DNA of 64,000 nucleotides from Bacillus sp. V3B (GCF_024494465.1 NZ_JAETXM010000015.1:25148-89147); one strand, 5' to 3'. Numbered from the stretch's first letter, positions 1 through 8,240 are shown. Notes: generated from the letters alone by a model not told the origin. A program made the numbers and translations.

Positions 1-305
1 GAGCAGTCAAATCTTCCATTGGCAATATCTTCTTCAGATCTTCCACCACCAAACACATAGACAGAATTGCCAATGTATTTGTAACCTGCTGAAATAACAG
101 ATTCTATATATTCTTGAGCTATGGCTGGAGTAGCCTCTATATCGGGGAAAGTTGATTCATGTTGTATTTGTTGTTGAGCGGAGTCAATACCCGTTTCATT
201 ACCACTTAAGTGATCAATCGATTCAGCATAACTCGTTGGAATCGTAGATTCACTCCCCATCCCTAATATGAATGTCGTACACAGAATCGTTAACCTCTTT
301 TTAAT
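1..305 (-). CDS. NlpC/P60-type cell-wall hydrolase, N-terminal part (runs off the window)
   Basis: The reverse strand encodes a basic, hydrophobic signal-peptide-like start, a polar linker, and then the beginning of an NlpC/P60 domain (YVFGGGRSEEDIANGRFDCS). The last Cys is where the catalytic cysteine of this peptidase family sits, just before the window edge. Such enzymes cut peptide cross-bridges in peptidoglycan and are exported. No ATG, GTG or TTG lies in frame before the signal peptide. The only in-frame ATG, at 260, would remove it. An ATT at 305 has a good upstream AGAAGG, so either a rare ATT start or a mutated start is likely. The rest of the gene lies outside the window. Confidence 0.7.
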   Translation of the reverse strand, partial: MKKRLTILCTTFILGMGSESTIPTSYAESIDHLSGNETGIDSAQQQIQHESTFPDIEATPAIAQEYIESVISAGYKYIGNSVYVFGGGRSEEDIANGRFDC

Positions 306-383
306 AACTTGGCACCTTCTTTCGATTCTTTATTTGGTATTCTTTCTACTGAAATATTATCTAATGAAAGAACAAATTTATTC

Positions 384-581
384 ATTATTTAACTTCATTC
401 AGCAGAAGTCCTCCACTTCTGTAAGTGGGGGATGAATGCAAAAAGCTCTCTGATTCAGTGGGGGTTCAAACCCCGACTGAATGAAGTTAAGCCTCCGGCG
501 GATGCCTCGGATTTTTTAAAGGTCATTGATCGAGCGAGCTCGATCAAAATCCGGACGCAAATTCGGCGGGGCGAATTTGAT
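384..581 (+). mobile_element. 198-bp structured repeat, copy 1 (IS200/IS605 or omega-RNA-like non-autonomous element)
   Basis: The same 198 bp recurs at 8043-8240 with only three differences. The sequence folds into nested hairpins. A 12-bp pair (AACTTCATTCAG with CTGAATGAAGTT) closes the left half. Inside are a CTCCACTT/AAGTGGGG hairpin followed by GATGAAT, and a GGGG/CCCC hairpin. The right half has a GATCGAG-CGAG-CTCGATC hairpin and an AAATTCG/CGAATTT hairpin at the end. The first hairpin resembles left ends of IS200/IS605 elements. No transposase is present. The assignment to omega RNA-type elements is inference. Confidence 0.6.
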
Positions 582-818
582 AATAATATTTATGAAAAGG
601 AAATGTCTGCTTAACGATCAAGCAAGTCATTTTTTCCCAGATGATAACACTCTAATAAGCCCACGACGACCTAGGACTAATACGTCGATAGCAATTGAGT
701 TAAGATCTTTTTCATCGTCAAAATAACTCATTTTAGAAACAGGGTTTACATAAAAATCGGTATTTTATTATACCTAAGATATAATAAATACATACAGCCA
801 TACGATAAGGGGGAAAAA

Positions 819-1640
819 GTGGATAAAGAAAATAAAGATATAAATCTAGAACAAACGGATGAAGAAATGGATTGGGATGCTTTTTTTACAGAAGAAAATA
901 ACGAAGAATGGGAAGAAAACAAAAAAAGAAGGAAAAAGCGAAAAAGATTTATCGTTAAAATTGTTAGTTCTTTGCTAGTATTGGCTTTGTTAATAAGCGG
1001 ATTAGGGATGTGGGTGAATATATTTAATATACCTGCTATTCACTTTGTTGAGGTGTCAAATAGACTATCAAAGAATCCAGAAGTGAAAGAATACAAGAAC
1101 TCGATTGTAACGATTGAATGGGAAGGGGTAAAAGGAACAGGTTTTAATATCGATGCTAATGGATTAATTGTGACAAATGAGCATGTTGTTGAACATACAA
1201 ATAGAGTGAATGTCCATTTTAAATCAGGAGGTTCTTATGCAGGGAAAGTCATTTCTAAGCACCCGAATTTAGATATTGCCATTGTTGATATCGAAGCCAA
1301 TAACCTGTCAACCCTCCCGCTATCTTTTGAAAAAAAAGAAGAACAATGGGAAGGAGAGAGGGTTGTATTTATCGGGAACCCGTTAGCTTTTACTCAAATA
1401 GCCAATGAAGGAAAGATTGTGGGTGAAGTTGTGTTAAAAGACTGGGATATCCCCGTTTTGATGATTGAAGCCCCGATATATAAAGGCAATAGCGGCAGTC
1501 CTGTTATTAACCAAAATGGGGAAGTAATCGGCGTGATCTTTGCCACTTTACAAAATCCTTCCATCGAGACGAAAGAAATTATTGGAGTTGCAATACCATC
1601 ACAATACATAGAGACGATCTTACAAAATGTAATTGAGTAA
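819..1640 (+). CDS. Membrane-anchored trypsin-like serine protease (HtrA-like, no PDZ)
   Basis: The 273-residue protein has an acidic cytoplasmic N-terminus, a basic KKRRKKRKR stretch, one membrane segment at about residues 44-68, and an extracytoplasmic trypsin-like domain. The catalytic triad is visible: His122 in TNEHVVEH, Asp152 in HPNLDIAIVD and Ser225 in GNSGSP. This is the S1C/DegP architecture, but the protein ends without a PDZ domain, so it is shorter than HtrA/DegP proteins. It probably degrades or processes proteins at the outer membrane face. The start is GTG at 819, with AAGGGGG eight bases upstream. It stands alone and its targets are unknown. Confidence 0.85.
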   Translation: MDKENKDINLEQTDEEMDWDAFFTEENNEEWEENKKRRKKRKRFIVKIVSSLLVLALLISGLGMWVNIFNIPAIHFVEVSNRLSKNPEVKEYKNSIVTIEWEGVKGTGFNIDANGLIVTNEHVVEHTNRVNVHFKSGGSYAGKVISKHPNLDIAIVDIEANNLSTLPLSFEKKEEQWEGERVVFIGNPLAFTQIANEGKIVGEVVLKDWDIPVLMIEAPIYKGNSGSPVINQNGEVIGVIFATLQNPSIETKEIIGVAIPSQYIETILQNVIE

Positions 1641-1711
1641 TATTATATGCCCTCCCCAAACAAATTGAATCATTCACATTATGAAGCGACGGAAACCGAA
1701 TTGGGGAGGAA

Positions 1712-1789
1712 ATGTATGGTTATGGCAATATGGAAGAGATGCAAAAGGATGTCCAATTGATACAAACCTTGCTGACTCTAGAGTCTTAG
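1712..1789 (+). CDS. Very small ORF, 25 aa, possibly truncated by an in-frame TAG
   Basis: An ATG directly after GGGGAGGA opens a 25-codon frame (MYGYGNMEEMQKDVQLIQ...). It stops at TAG 1787-1789 but stays open for another 17 codons beyond that stop, to 1843. The first part reads like real protein, and the tail overlaps the next frame. It could be a microprotein or the start of a gene broken by a nonsense mutation. I do not recognise it. Confidence 0.3.
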   Translation: MYGYGNMEEMQKDVQLIQTLLTLES

Positions 1790-1796
1790 CTTCTTT

Positions 1797-2000
1797 ATGA
1801 TAATAAAGGAGGGGATGGAAAAAGAATACCAAAATGGTTATAATCCAAAAATGGAAAAAACTTGTGATTGTTGTTTATACTTTCACCATGGTAATATCAT
1901 CTTACAAACAACGCCAACGTTTGATACGCAATCATTTATCCGATATACGTTGGCGTTGTTTGAAACAAAATTGAAAAAAGCAAACACTGAAGAGCTATGA
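1797..2000 (+). CDS. Small uncharacterised protein, Cys-rich N-terminus
   Basis: The frame encodes 67 residues, or 61 from the inner ATG at 1815, which directly abuts GGAGGGG. It carries a TCDCCLYFHH stretch suggestive of metal or thiol chemistry and a C-terminal helix. I recognise no family. Part of the coding sequence is a 16-bp inverted repeat (1905-1962), so this DNA may be a structural element rather than a gene. Initiation is weak: the first ATG has no Shine-Dalgarno site and the second has one too close. Confidence 0.4.
   Translation: MIIKEGMEKEYQNGYNPKMEKTCDCCLYFHHGNIILQTTPTFDTQSFIRYTLALFETKLKKANTEEL
1905..1962. repeat. Perfect 16-bp inverted repeat, 26-nt loop
   Basis: CAAACAACGCCAACGT at 1905-1920 is the exact reverse complement of 1947-1962. 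It lies inside the small ORF above and is not followed by a T-run, so it is not an intrinsic terminator. Confidence 0.85.
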
Positions 2001-2026
2001 TTTTCAAAAATCATAGCTTATTTTAA
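1993..2026 (+). terminator. Intrinsic terminator
   Basis: The hairpin AGCTATGATTTT / AAAAATCATAGCT is followed by TTATTTT. It closes the small-gene region ahead of the LysM gene. Confidence 0.75.
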
Positions 2027-2095
2027 TGTCATACAAAATATTATAACTAAAGGAAACGATAGTAACATTCTATTTGGTTAAAGGAGAAGAGAGGA

Positions 2096-3880
2096 ATGGA
2101 ACCTTATCAAAGACATGAAATTAGAAAAATCAGCACACAATCAGATGGCTTTTCCTTAATTCTCCATCTTGATAATTATTTAACAGAATTTTCAGATGAG
2201 TTAGGCAAAGATCCAAAAGTAAGAAAAGATCTTTTAGGCACTGCACAACGAATATTAAAAGAACGATACCCAGATTTAAAGGTATCTATGGTCAAGATTA
2301 TAATTGGCGGGATGGTTGTTTCATCTATTTCATTAATTGATCAAATGAATAATGCACAAGCAGCTGAACTAACGGTAAAAACTTCTCAAGGGGCACAAGC
2401 GAATCATATTTACTATCAGGTTTCATCCGGAGAAACGCTTTGGATTATATCAAGAAAGTTTAATACTTCCGTTGATCATATTAAACGAGCAAATAATCTC
2501 ACATCAGATGTGTTGCAATTAAATCAACGGTTAATCATCCCGAAAGCCTTTCATATAGTGAAGACAGGTGATTATTTAACGGTTCTTGCAAAAAAATATG
2601 GAACAACGGTGGATGGGATCAAAAAAGCAAATATTTTAGCGAGTGACACAACTCGTCTTGGTCAAACCTTAATTATTCCTACTTTAATTGGTGAAATGCA
2701 AAAAACAAACATAACACCGACGCCTGTATCTTCACAAGCGGTAAGTACATATACGGTTATGTCGGGTGATAGCTTATCTGTGATCGCCAAACGATTGGGA
2801 GTATCAACCGAATCGTTACGAAGTTCAAATAATCTCAAAACCGATATCATTCGAGTAGGACAGGAGTTGAAAATTCCTACTAGTGGTGAAGTTACTCCAT
2901 CAGCATCTACTTCTACAACAGTTTCGACATATATGGTTGTGTCAGGTGATAGCTTATCTGTGATCGCCAAACGATTGGGAGTATCAACCGAATCGTTACG
3001 AAATGCAAATAATTTAACAACCGATATCATTCGGGTGGGTCAAAAATTAACAATTCCTTCAAAAAATACAAATACAGTGCAACCAACACCAGATCCAGTT
3101 GTCCAAGAAAATAGAACAACTTTTACCTATTCTGTTCGAACAGGTGACAGTTTATCTGTGATTGCTAACCGATTTGGAGTAGCCATTGCTGCCATTCAAA
3201 CAACAAATAATTTAAAGACGGACACATTACAGGTAGGTCAAGTCTTAACGATACCCAGTGGGATAGACGCACCCGCACAAACAGGTGCAAACACCATTAC
3301 TTATCTCAACCATACCATCGCTTCTGGTGACAACATTTGGGATTTAAGCGTACGATACGGGATCCCACAAGCCGAATTGTTACGTGTAAACAGCTTAACT
3401 ATGAATAGTAGACTTTCTATTGGACAAAAGATAAAAGTCCCCGTACACAATATTGCCGTAAAACAAGTAGTGAGCGAAAAGAATGGAGAGTATTTGGATT
3501 GGCGGACAGAAGCGCAATACATTTTTACGATAAATAAAACAGCAAAAGTAACAGATATTGCAACAGGAAAAATCTTTGATATCAAACGCACCATTGGGGC
3601 AAACCATGCAGATTCCGAAACTGTAACGGTTAATGATACAAATGTGGCAAAGTCAATTTGGGGCGGCTTTTCTTGGACTCCCCGAGCGGTCATTTTAGAA
3701 GTAGACGGAAGAAAAATAGCGGCAAGCATGAGCTTTATGCCTCATGAACGAGAATATATTGCCAACAATGGAATTACAGGCCATTTTGATGTGTATTTTG
3801 GTAATAGTACACGACATAAAGATGGCAAGGGAGACTCTAGCCATCAAGCACAGGTGGAAAAAGCGGCAGGTATGCGTTGA
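2096..3880 (+). CDS. Secreted cell-wall protein with six LysM domains
   Basis: The 594-residue protein has an unusual N-terminus. About 75 residues precede a hydrophobic segment (VSMVKIIIGGMVVSSISLI, about residues 62-80) and an AQAAEL signal-cleavage-like site. Six LysM peptidoglycan-binding repeats follow, spaced 45-60 residues apart and separated by Thr/Ser-rich linkers. The C-terminal domain of about 130 residues (DWRTEAQYIFTINKTAKVTD to FDVYFGNSTRHKDGKGDSS) occurs in Bacillus LysM proteins; its function is unknown to me. The long pre-signal region suggests membrane anchoring or delayed export. The start ATG has GGAGAAGAGAGG upstream. LysM 3 and 4 are nearly identical at DNA level, indicating recent internal duplication. 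Confidence 0.85.
   Translation: MEPYQRHEIRKISTQSDGFSLILHLDNYLTEFSDELGKDPKVRKDLLGTAQRILKERYPDLKVSMVKIIIGGMVVSSISLIDQMNNAQAAELTVKTSQGAQANHIYYQVSSGETLWIISRKFNTSVDHIKRANNLTSDVLQLNQRLIIPKAFHIVKTGDYLTVLAKKYGTTVDGIKKANILASDTTRLGQTLIIPTLIGEMQKTNITPTPVSSQAVSTYTVMSGDSLSVIAKRLGVSTESLRSSNNLKTDIIRVGQELKIPTSGEVTPSASTSTTVSTYMVVSGDSLSVIAKRLGVSTESLRNANNLTTDIIRVGQKLTIPSKNTNTVQPTPDPVVQENRTTFTYSVRTGDSLSVIANRFGVAIAAIQTTNNLKTDTLQVGQVLTIPSGIDAPAQTGANTITYLNHTIASGDNIWDLSVRYGIPQAELLRVNSLTMNSRLSIGQKIKVPVHNIAVKQVVSEKNGEYLDWRTEAQYIFTINKTAKVTDIATGKIFDIKRTIGANHADSETVTVNDTNVAKSIWGGFSWTPRAVILEVDGRKIAASMSFMPHEREYIANNGITGHFDVYFGNSTRHKDGKGDSSHQAQVEKAAGMR
2765..3002 (+). repeat. Near-perfect 58-bp direct repeat inside the LysM gene (period 180 bp)
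   Basis: Positions 2765-2822 and 2945-3002 are essentially identical and encode the core of LysM repeats 3 and 4 (GDSLSVIAKRLGVSTESLR). The other LysM units are far more diverged, so this is a recent duplication or gene conversion of one module. Confidence 0.85.
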
Positions 3881-4051
3881 TATTTCAGTAGTAAGAAGGA
3901 TATCCCTGCAGTAATCTTTTTGGAAAGAAGCACAACTGATACAGTAAAAAGGATCGAATCCAATACTAGATTGACGAAACTCGTACAAAAAGCAGCTGAT
4001 GATGTATCTAAACAGTTGCTAGTAAGAAAAGCCCGAGAAAATAATCAGTGA
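3881..4051 (+). pseudogene. Orphan coding fragment directly after the LysM stop, same frame
   Basis: The 56 codons after the TGA at 3878-3880 are open and protein-like (IPAVIFLERSTTDTVKRIES...), ending at TGA 4049-4051. They continue in the same frame as the LysM gene, and there is no start codon or ribosome site. It may be the remnant of another gene fused here by deletion, or a C-terminal extension cut off by the stop codon. No family is recognised. Confidence 0.4.
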
Positions 4052-4115
4052 AATTTTTATATTTTAGTATGATTTTTTATAAAATACACGTTACAATACA
4101 ATTGGGGGTGATGAT

Positions 4116-4298
4116 ATGAATATTTCAGAACTATTAGGAACTAGTTATTTTAGCTTAGAGGCTGCACAAGTGGATAAAAGCCCTGAAGAACTAGTCGTAA
4201 CGGAGGACAATGCAAAGTACTACATCGTTTCGCCTGAGGCATACGAAAAAACATTGCAATCGTTAAATTATAAAATTATCGTGAACGCGGGAGAGTAA
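4116..4298 (+). CDS. Small uncharacterised protein, 60 aa
   Basis: It begins at ATG 4116 after TTGGGGGTGATGAT, a good ribosome site. The acidic 60-residue product ends in a segment (YYIVSPEAYEKTL) that vaguely resembles Phd/YefM antitoxin-type sequences. That resemblance is too weak to assign function, and no toxin partner follows. It precedes the ypbS-like gene in the same direction. Confidence 0.6.
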   Translation: MNISELLGTSYFSLEAAQVDKSPEELVVTEDNAKYYIVSPEAYEKTLQSLNYKIIVNAGE

Positions 4299-4363
4299 TA
4301 TTGAGAGAGAGGAGATTTCAGATTCCTCTCTTATTACATTTTTAATTATAGGAGTGAACGATC

Positions 4364-4621
4364 ATGAGTGTACATAAAGACATTACGTTACATGCTCAAA
4401 AACAAAATGAGCTTTTTACCCAATTTACGATCTTAGATCAACAACGTGAAGAGTATATCCAAGAGGCTCTCGAGTTATGTAAAGCAGGTAAGCCGTTTAC
4501 AACAGATAAGATTAATGAAATCACAAATCAAATCAATATTCTTGCAAACCAAAGGTTAATACCTACTCGTAAGATCGTTACACCAGAAATGATTCGTGTA
4601 TACGTAGAATCATCGAACTAA
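4364..4621 (+). CDS. ypbS: YpbS-like DUF2533 protein
   Basis: The 85-residue protein starts MSVHKDITLHAQKQNELF and ends with PTRKIVTPEMIRVYVESSN. It resembles Bacillus subtilis YpbS (DUF2533) in length, in the MSVH start and in the ARK-x-VT-x-EM C-terminus. Function is unknown; it is predicted to be soluble and mostly helical. The start is ATG 4364 with ATAGGAGTG upstream. The match is from memory of the family, without a search. Confidence 0.7.
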   Translation: MSVHKDITLHAQKQNELFTQFTILDQQREEYIQEALELCKAGKPFTTDKINEITNQINILANQRLIPTRKIVTPEMIRVYVESSN

Positions 4622-4740
4622 AATACACTATTTTCGGTTGCTACTTGTTGCCTGACAAGAATCAATGAATTTAACATTAGACAAAGAAAAAAATCAATAG
4701 ACTGCCCCTAACAGCTATTGCTAAGGTAGATCACAAAAAA

Positions 4741-4783
4741 GGAGTAATTCGTTCTTTTTGAGGACTAATTACTCTTTTTATAT
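4741..4783 (+). terminator. Intrinsic terminator after ypbS-like gene
   Basis: GGAGTAATT pairs with AATTACTC across a 17-nt loop, followed by TTTTTATATTTTTTT. Confidence 0.7.
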
Positions 4784-4874
4784 TTTTTTCGAGTTACCCT
4801 CTTTTTTCCTCATAGGATTTTTAGGATTAATATGTATAAATCGGTTATATTAACTAATTAAGGAAAAAGACTAA

Positions 4875-4949
4875 ATGAAAAGTATAAAGAAACTACTGAA
4901 AGAAAAAGAAGAGTTAGGTAGGAAGGTGTTTAAGATTCATGCTTCATAA
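4875..4949 (+). CDS. Possible 24-aa leader peptide overlapping the efflux gene start
   Basis: ATG 4875, after AAGGAAAAAG, opens a 25-codon Lys/Glu-rich frame that ends at TAA 4947-4949, eight bases past the efflux pump's ATG at 4939. The pump's own ribosome site (TAGGAAGG) lies inside this frame. Overlapping leader peptides that control drug-efflux genes by translational coupling are known in Bacillus (tetL). That role here is inference. Confidence 0.4.
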   Translation: MKSIKKLLKEKEELGRKVFKIHAS

Positions 4950-6144
4950 CCCAGCAGGAAAAGAGCGCTTAGTATTGGCGTTTCTTCTCAGCATGCTATC
5001 AATATTAGGGCCGCTTAATATTGATATGTATTTACCCAGTTTTCCCGATATTGCGTATGATTTAGGCGCACGTGCCTCACTTGTACAGCTTAGTTTAACC
5101 ACGTGTTTGATCGGACTTGCGATCGGTCAGATCATTATTGGACCGATTAGTGATGTCCAAGGTAGAAGAAAACCCTTATTGATATCCATTTTCTTATTTG
5201 TGTTATCATCCCTTCTCTGTGCACTTGCACCGAATATTACTACGTTGGTGGTAGCTCGGTTTCTACAAGGTTTCACTGCTTCAGCAGGGATTGTCCTTTC
5301 TCGTGCTGTCGTACGTGATGTATTTAGTGGAAGAGAGCTTACGAAATTCTTCTCGCTTTTAATGGTCATAACTGCTGTTGCACCAATGATTGCACCAATA
5401 GCTGGTGGAGCCATTTTGCTCCTGCCCTTTGCAAGCTGGCATACGATTTTCTTCTTTTTAAGTTTATTTGGCCTTTTAATTATTTTGATTGTTGCTATGC
5501 AATTAAAGGAAACACTGCCACAAGAGAAACGAATTCCAAGTTCAGTTGGGCATTCCATTCGTACGATGGGGAGTTTGTTGAAGGATCGTTCTTTTATTGG
5601 TTATGCACTGATCGTCGGGTTTATTCACGGAGGGAGCTTTGCTTATGTGTCAGGAACTCCTTTTGTGTATCAGGGGATCTATGAGGTTTCGCCTCAAGTT
5701 TTTAGTATCCTCTTTGGCATTAATGGTTTAGCCATTATTACAGGGAGCTTTATCATTGGGCGCTTTGGTGGAATCATTCATGAAAGAAGCCTGCTTCGAG
5801 TTGCTGTCATTATTGCTGTAAGTGCAACCTTAATCCTTCTTATCATGACAATTATTGAAGGTCCATTAGCGACTCTTGTGATACCAATATTTATTTACAT
5901 GACCTCTATCGGAATGATCTTAACAAGTACCTTTATACTAGCAATGGAACACCAAGGACATCGCGCAGGAAGTGCAAGTGCTGTGTTAGGCATGCTTCCA
6001 TTATTAATCGGAGCTATCGTTTCTCCTCTCGTTGGTATTAATGAGGAGACAGCAGTACCAATGGGAGCCATATTGTTTATTACTTCTTCGATTGGTTCTA
6101 TAGCCTTCTTTCGATTAACAAGGAGGACTACAGAACCAGCATGA
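4939..6144 (+). CDS. Bcr/CflA-family multidrug efflux MFS transporter
   Basis: The 401-residue membrane protein has 12 predicted helices and the DHA1 signature of Bcr/CflA transporters: LGPLNIDMYLPSFPDIA in helix 1, GPISDVQGRRKPLL in the loop between helices 2 and 3, and a motif C-like RAVVRDVFSGREL region. The family exports drugs such as bicyclomycin or chloramphenicol, and sometimes dipeptides, by proton antiport. The true substrate is unknown. Translation starts at ATG 4939 with TAGGAAGG upstream. A short overlapping frame precedes it and may couple translation. Confidence 0.88.
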   Translation: MLHNPAGKERLVLAFLLSMLSILGPLNIDMYLPSFPDIAYDLGARASLVQLSLTTCLIGLAIGQIIIGPISDVQGRRKPLLISIFLFVLSSLLCALAPNITTLVVARFLQGFTASAGIVLSRAVVRDVFSGRELTKFFSLLMVITAVAPMIAPIAGGAILLLPFASWHTIFFFLSLFGLLIILIVAMQLKETLPQEKRIPSSVGHSIRTMGSLLKDRSFIGYALIVGFIHGGSFAYVSGTPFVYQGIYEVSPQVFSILFGINGLAIITGSFIIGRFGGIIHERSLLRVAVIIAVSATLILLIMTIIEGPLATLVIPIFIYMTSIGMILTSTFILAMEHQGHRAGSASAVLGMLPLLIGAIVSPLVGINEETAVPMGAILFITSSIGSIAFFRLTRRTTEPA

Positions 6145-6493
6145 AAGGAACATCCAGAAACAACCTTGAATTTATTTAAGGCTATGCTAAATAACAGTGT
6201 TGTGTTCTAATAGCCTTTGGTGTACGCGTCTATTACGTTATTCATACTGAATCAAACACATGACCGCATACATCAAAAGCCATTTATCAACAATAATTAT
6301 TAACATAGCTATTTAAAAAGCAGAAACGTAACCACTGCTATTGATTTATCCTCTAATTTTAAATATCTCGATGGATTTGGGAAATAATAGCTTATGTAGG
6401 GTTCCACTAAATTTTCCGGAGGAGAACTAAATGACTTTTTAACTAGTTTCCAATTATTTAATAAATAAAAAATAGTTAAGGGATAGAGTACGT
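6145..6493. other. Intergenic region without a supported gene
   Basis: About 350 AT-rich bases between the efflux gene and the next membrane protein gene. I see no ORF with a ribosome site and no clear hairpin terminator. Confidence 0.5.
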
Positions 6494-6967
6494 ATGGGAA
6501 ACCCAACAGAAAAATTATTATGGAGCATCGCTTTTCCAGGATTCGGTCAGTTTTTAAATGGAAAATATCTAAAAGGCTTTTTACTTGTTTTTTTGGAATT
6601 CTTAGTGAATATTCAAGCGAATTTTAACGAAGTAATTATGTTAAGTTTTCTAGGAGATATCGAACAAGCAATTGTACATACAGATTATCAGTGGTTAATG
6701 TTTTATCCCTGTTTATATTTTTATGCGATGTGGGATGCATTTAAAGATGCAGGAGGGGGAAAAGACCACTACGCTTTTTTTCCTCTTGTTTTTACTGCCT
6801 ATTCTGTTACGGTCGGTTGTATTTATTCTTCAACTATCCAATTATTTGGTGTTCTATTAGGACCTGTTTGGCTTCCGATGTTATGTGTAATACCAGGACT
6901 CTTCTTGGGATTACTATTACGGACTATTATAACGAATATGAATAAGGTTAAAAAAGCGACCGATTGA
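6494..6967 (+). CDS. Multi-pass membrane protein, TM2-like N-terminus
   Basis: The 157-residue protein has four to five predicted membrane helices. The opening segment (AFPGFGQFLNGKYLKGFLL) resembles the TM2-type helical hairpin motif that starts with PGxGQ. The remainder has aromatic-rich helices and a short charged tail. Function is unknown. The start ATG 6494 is preceded by AAGGGATAGAG. A terminator follows at once. It lies just outside the Tn3-like element. Confidence 0.7.
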   Translation: MGNPTEKLLWSIAFPGFGQFLNGKYLKGFLLVFLEFLVNIQANFNEVIMLSFLGDIEQAIVHTDYQWLMFYPCLYFYAMWDAFKDAGGGKDHYAFFPLVFTAYSVTVGCIYSSTIQLFGVLLGPVWLPMLCVIPGLFLGLLLRTIITNMNKVKKATD

Positions 6968-6985
6968 TACTGTCGCTTTTCTTTG
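6953..6985 (+). terminator. Intrinsic terminator
   Basis: AAAGCGAC / GTCGCTTTT hairpin with a T-rich tail overlaps the stop codon of the membrane protein gene. Confidence 0.7.
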
Positions 6986-7011
6986 CGTTTAGAGCCATTT
7001 TTTCTGTTTAG

Positions 7012-7054
7012 GGGGTACGGAAACGATTCGTAGATTGAGGGGCCACATGTGAAA
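7012..7054 (+). repeat. Left terminal inverted repeat (IRL) with TTTAG duplication
   Basis: 43 bp starting GGGGTACGG, matching the reverse complement of 13206-13248 at 39 positions. It is preceded by TTTAG at 7007-7011. Confidence 0.92.
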
Positions 7055-7073
7055 ATAATAGAATTAATAGCCG

Positions 7074-7102
7074 AACCTATCAAAATGATAGGTTTTTATT
7101 TT
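7074..7102 (+). terminator. Hairpin with T-tract just inside IRL
   Basis: CCTATC / GATAGG with a 5-nt loop is followed by TTTTTATTTTATT. It may shield tnpA from outside transcription. Confidence 0.6.
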
Positions 7103-7150
7103 ATTATAAAATAGGATTGTCGAAAAATTTAGATAAAGAAGGGATTTAAA

Positions 7151-7819
7151 TTGCCAAGTATTCAGGATACCATCTACCCTAGATTTAAGAATAATCTAAC
7201 GGAAAAGGACTTTGAAGAAGTATATACCCCCGAAATGAATGAAATAGAATGGGCAGAAGCTAAATCTAGAGGAAATTTGCAGAATTTAGCATTACTGGTA
7301 TTAATTAAAATCGTACAAAAGCTTGGATTCTTTATACGTGTTGTCGATGTTCCAGAAGTGATTGTCATACATATTGCGAAAAAAGCACACTTACCTATGC
7401 CCACCAACGAAGAGTTGAAAATGTATAGTGAAACGAGAACAGCCAAACGCCATTTTCGCTTTATTCGAGATTATCTTCAGCTACGACCGTATGATCATGA
7501 AGCCCATCAAATAATAATTGATATAATGGGTAAACTCGCATTTAGTAAAGATGATCCGGCCGACTTAGTCAATGCTGCCATTGAAGAATTAATACGTCAA
7601 CGATACGAATTACATGTTTATAATACATTAAAAGATACTGCTAATGATGTTCGAAATAAATCATATCGTGCCATCTATCATCAGATTGATCATGCACTAA
7701 ATGATGAACAAAAAAAGAACATAGATCAACTTTTTCAGATACCTGAAGGCGCTACCTACAGTCCTTGGAATGAAATAAAAGAGGACGCAAAAAGAGCCAC
7801 TTTATCACATCTAAACTGA
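7151..7819 (+). pseudogene. tnpA: Tn3-family transposase TnpA, N-terminal fragment
   Basis: The 222-residue product matches the DUF4158 N-terminal domain of Tn3-family transposases: a start like MPSIQDTIYPRFK, then YTPEMNEIEWAEAKSRG, LVLIKIVQKLGFF, the segment around DVPEVIVIHIAKKA, and RTAKRHFRFIRDYLQL. A full TnpA is about 1,000 residues, so the catalytic DDE part is missing. The start is TTG 7151 after AAGAAGGGA. Just past the stop another frame (QFAQDIEDRLISC) may be a scrap of the same gene after deletion. The deletion probably happened when the cargo was acquired or afterwards. Confidence 0.82.
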
Positions 7820-8042
7820 ATGATGAAAAGATGAAACAATTTGCTCAGGACATTGAAGATCGGCTAATTAGTTGTATAAATGGTAGTATTTAAATTAGTA
7901 AAAATAGTTCTATATAAAAAATAATAAAATGAGCCTCGAATATCGATGCTTATTTTATTGTCTTTGAAAAGGAAACACCTACTCCTCAGTAGACGGCATT
8001 TATCAACCACCTTCAATATATAAGTATTGATCTACCCACTGT

Positions 8043-8240
8043 ATTATTTAACTTCATTCAGCAGAAGTCCTCCACTTCTGTAAGTGGGGGATGAATGCAA
8101 AAAGCTCTCTGATTCAGTGGGGGTTCAAACCCCGACTGAATGAAGTTAAGCCTCCGGCGGATGCCTCGGATTTTTTAAAGGTCATTTATCGAGCGAGCTC
8201 GATAAAAATCCGGGCGCAAATTCGGCGGGGCGAATTTGAT
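8043..8240 (+). mobile_element. 198-bp structured repeat, copy 2
   Basis: It differs from copy 1 (384-581) at three positions. Two of these (8187 and 8204) are a paired change, G-C to T-A, that preserves a hairpin. The left flank shares ATTATTTAA with copy 1, while sequence diverges immediately after GAATTTGAT. It sits inside the Tn3-like element, and its right end lies five bases from the -35 box of the cassette promoter. Confidence 0.6.

Noticed and set aside
432..614. 60-codon open frame across the first 198-bp repeat
   Set aside because: It is translated repeat sequence with many hairpins, has no ribosome site and continues past the repeat edge by chance.
627..731. 34-codon minus-strand frame before the HtrA-like gene
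   Set aside because: Reads plausibly but has no ribosome site or recognisable family; too short to support.
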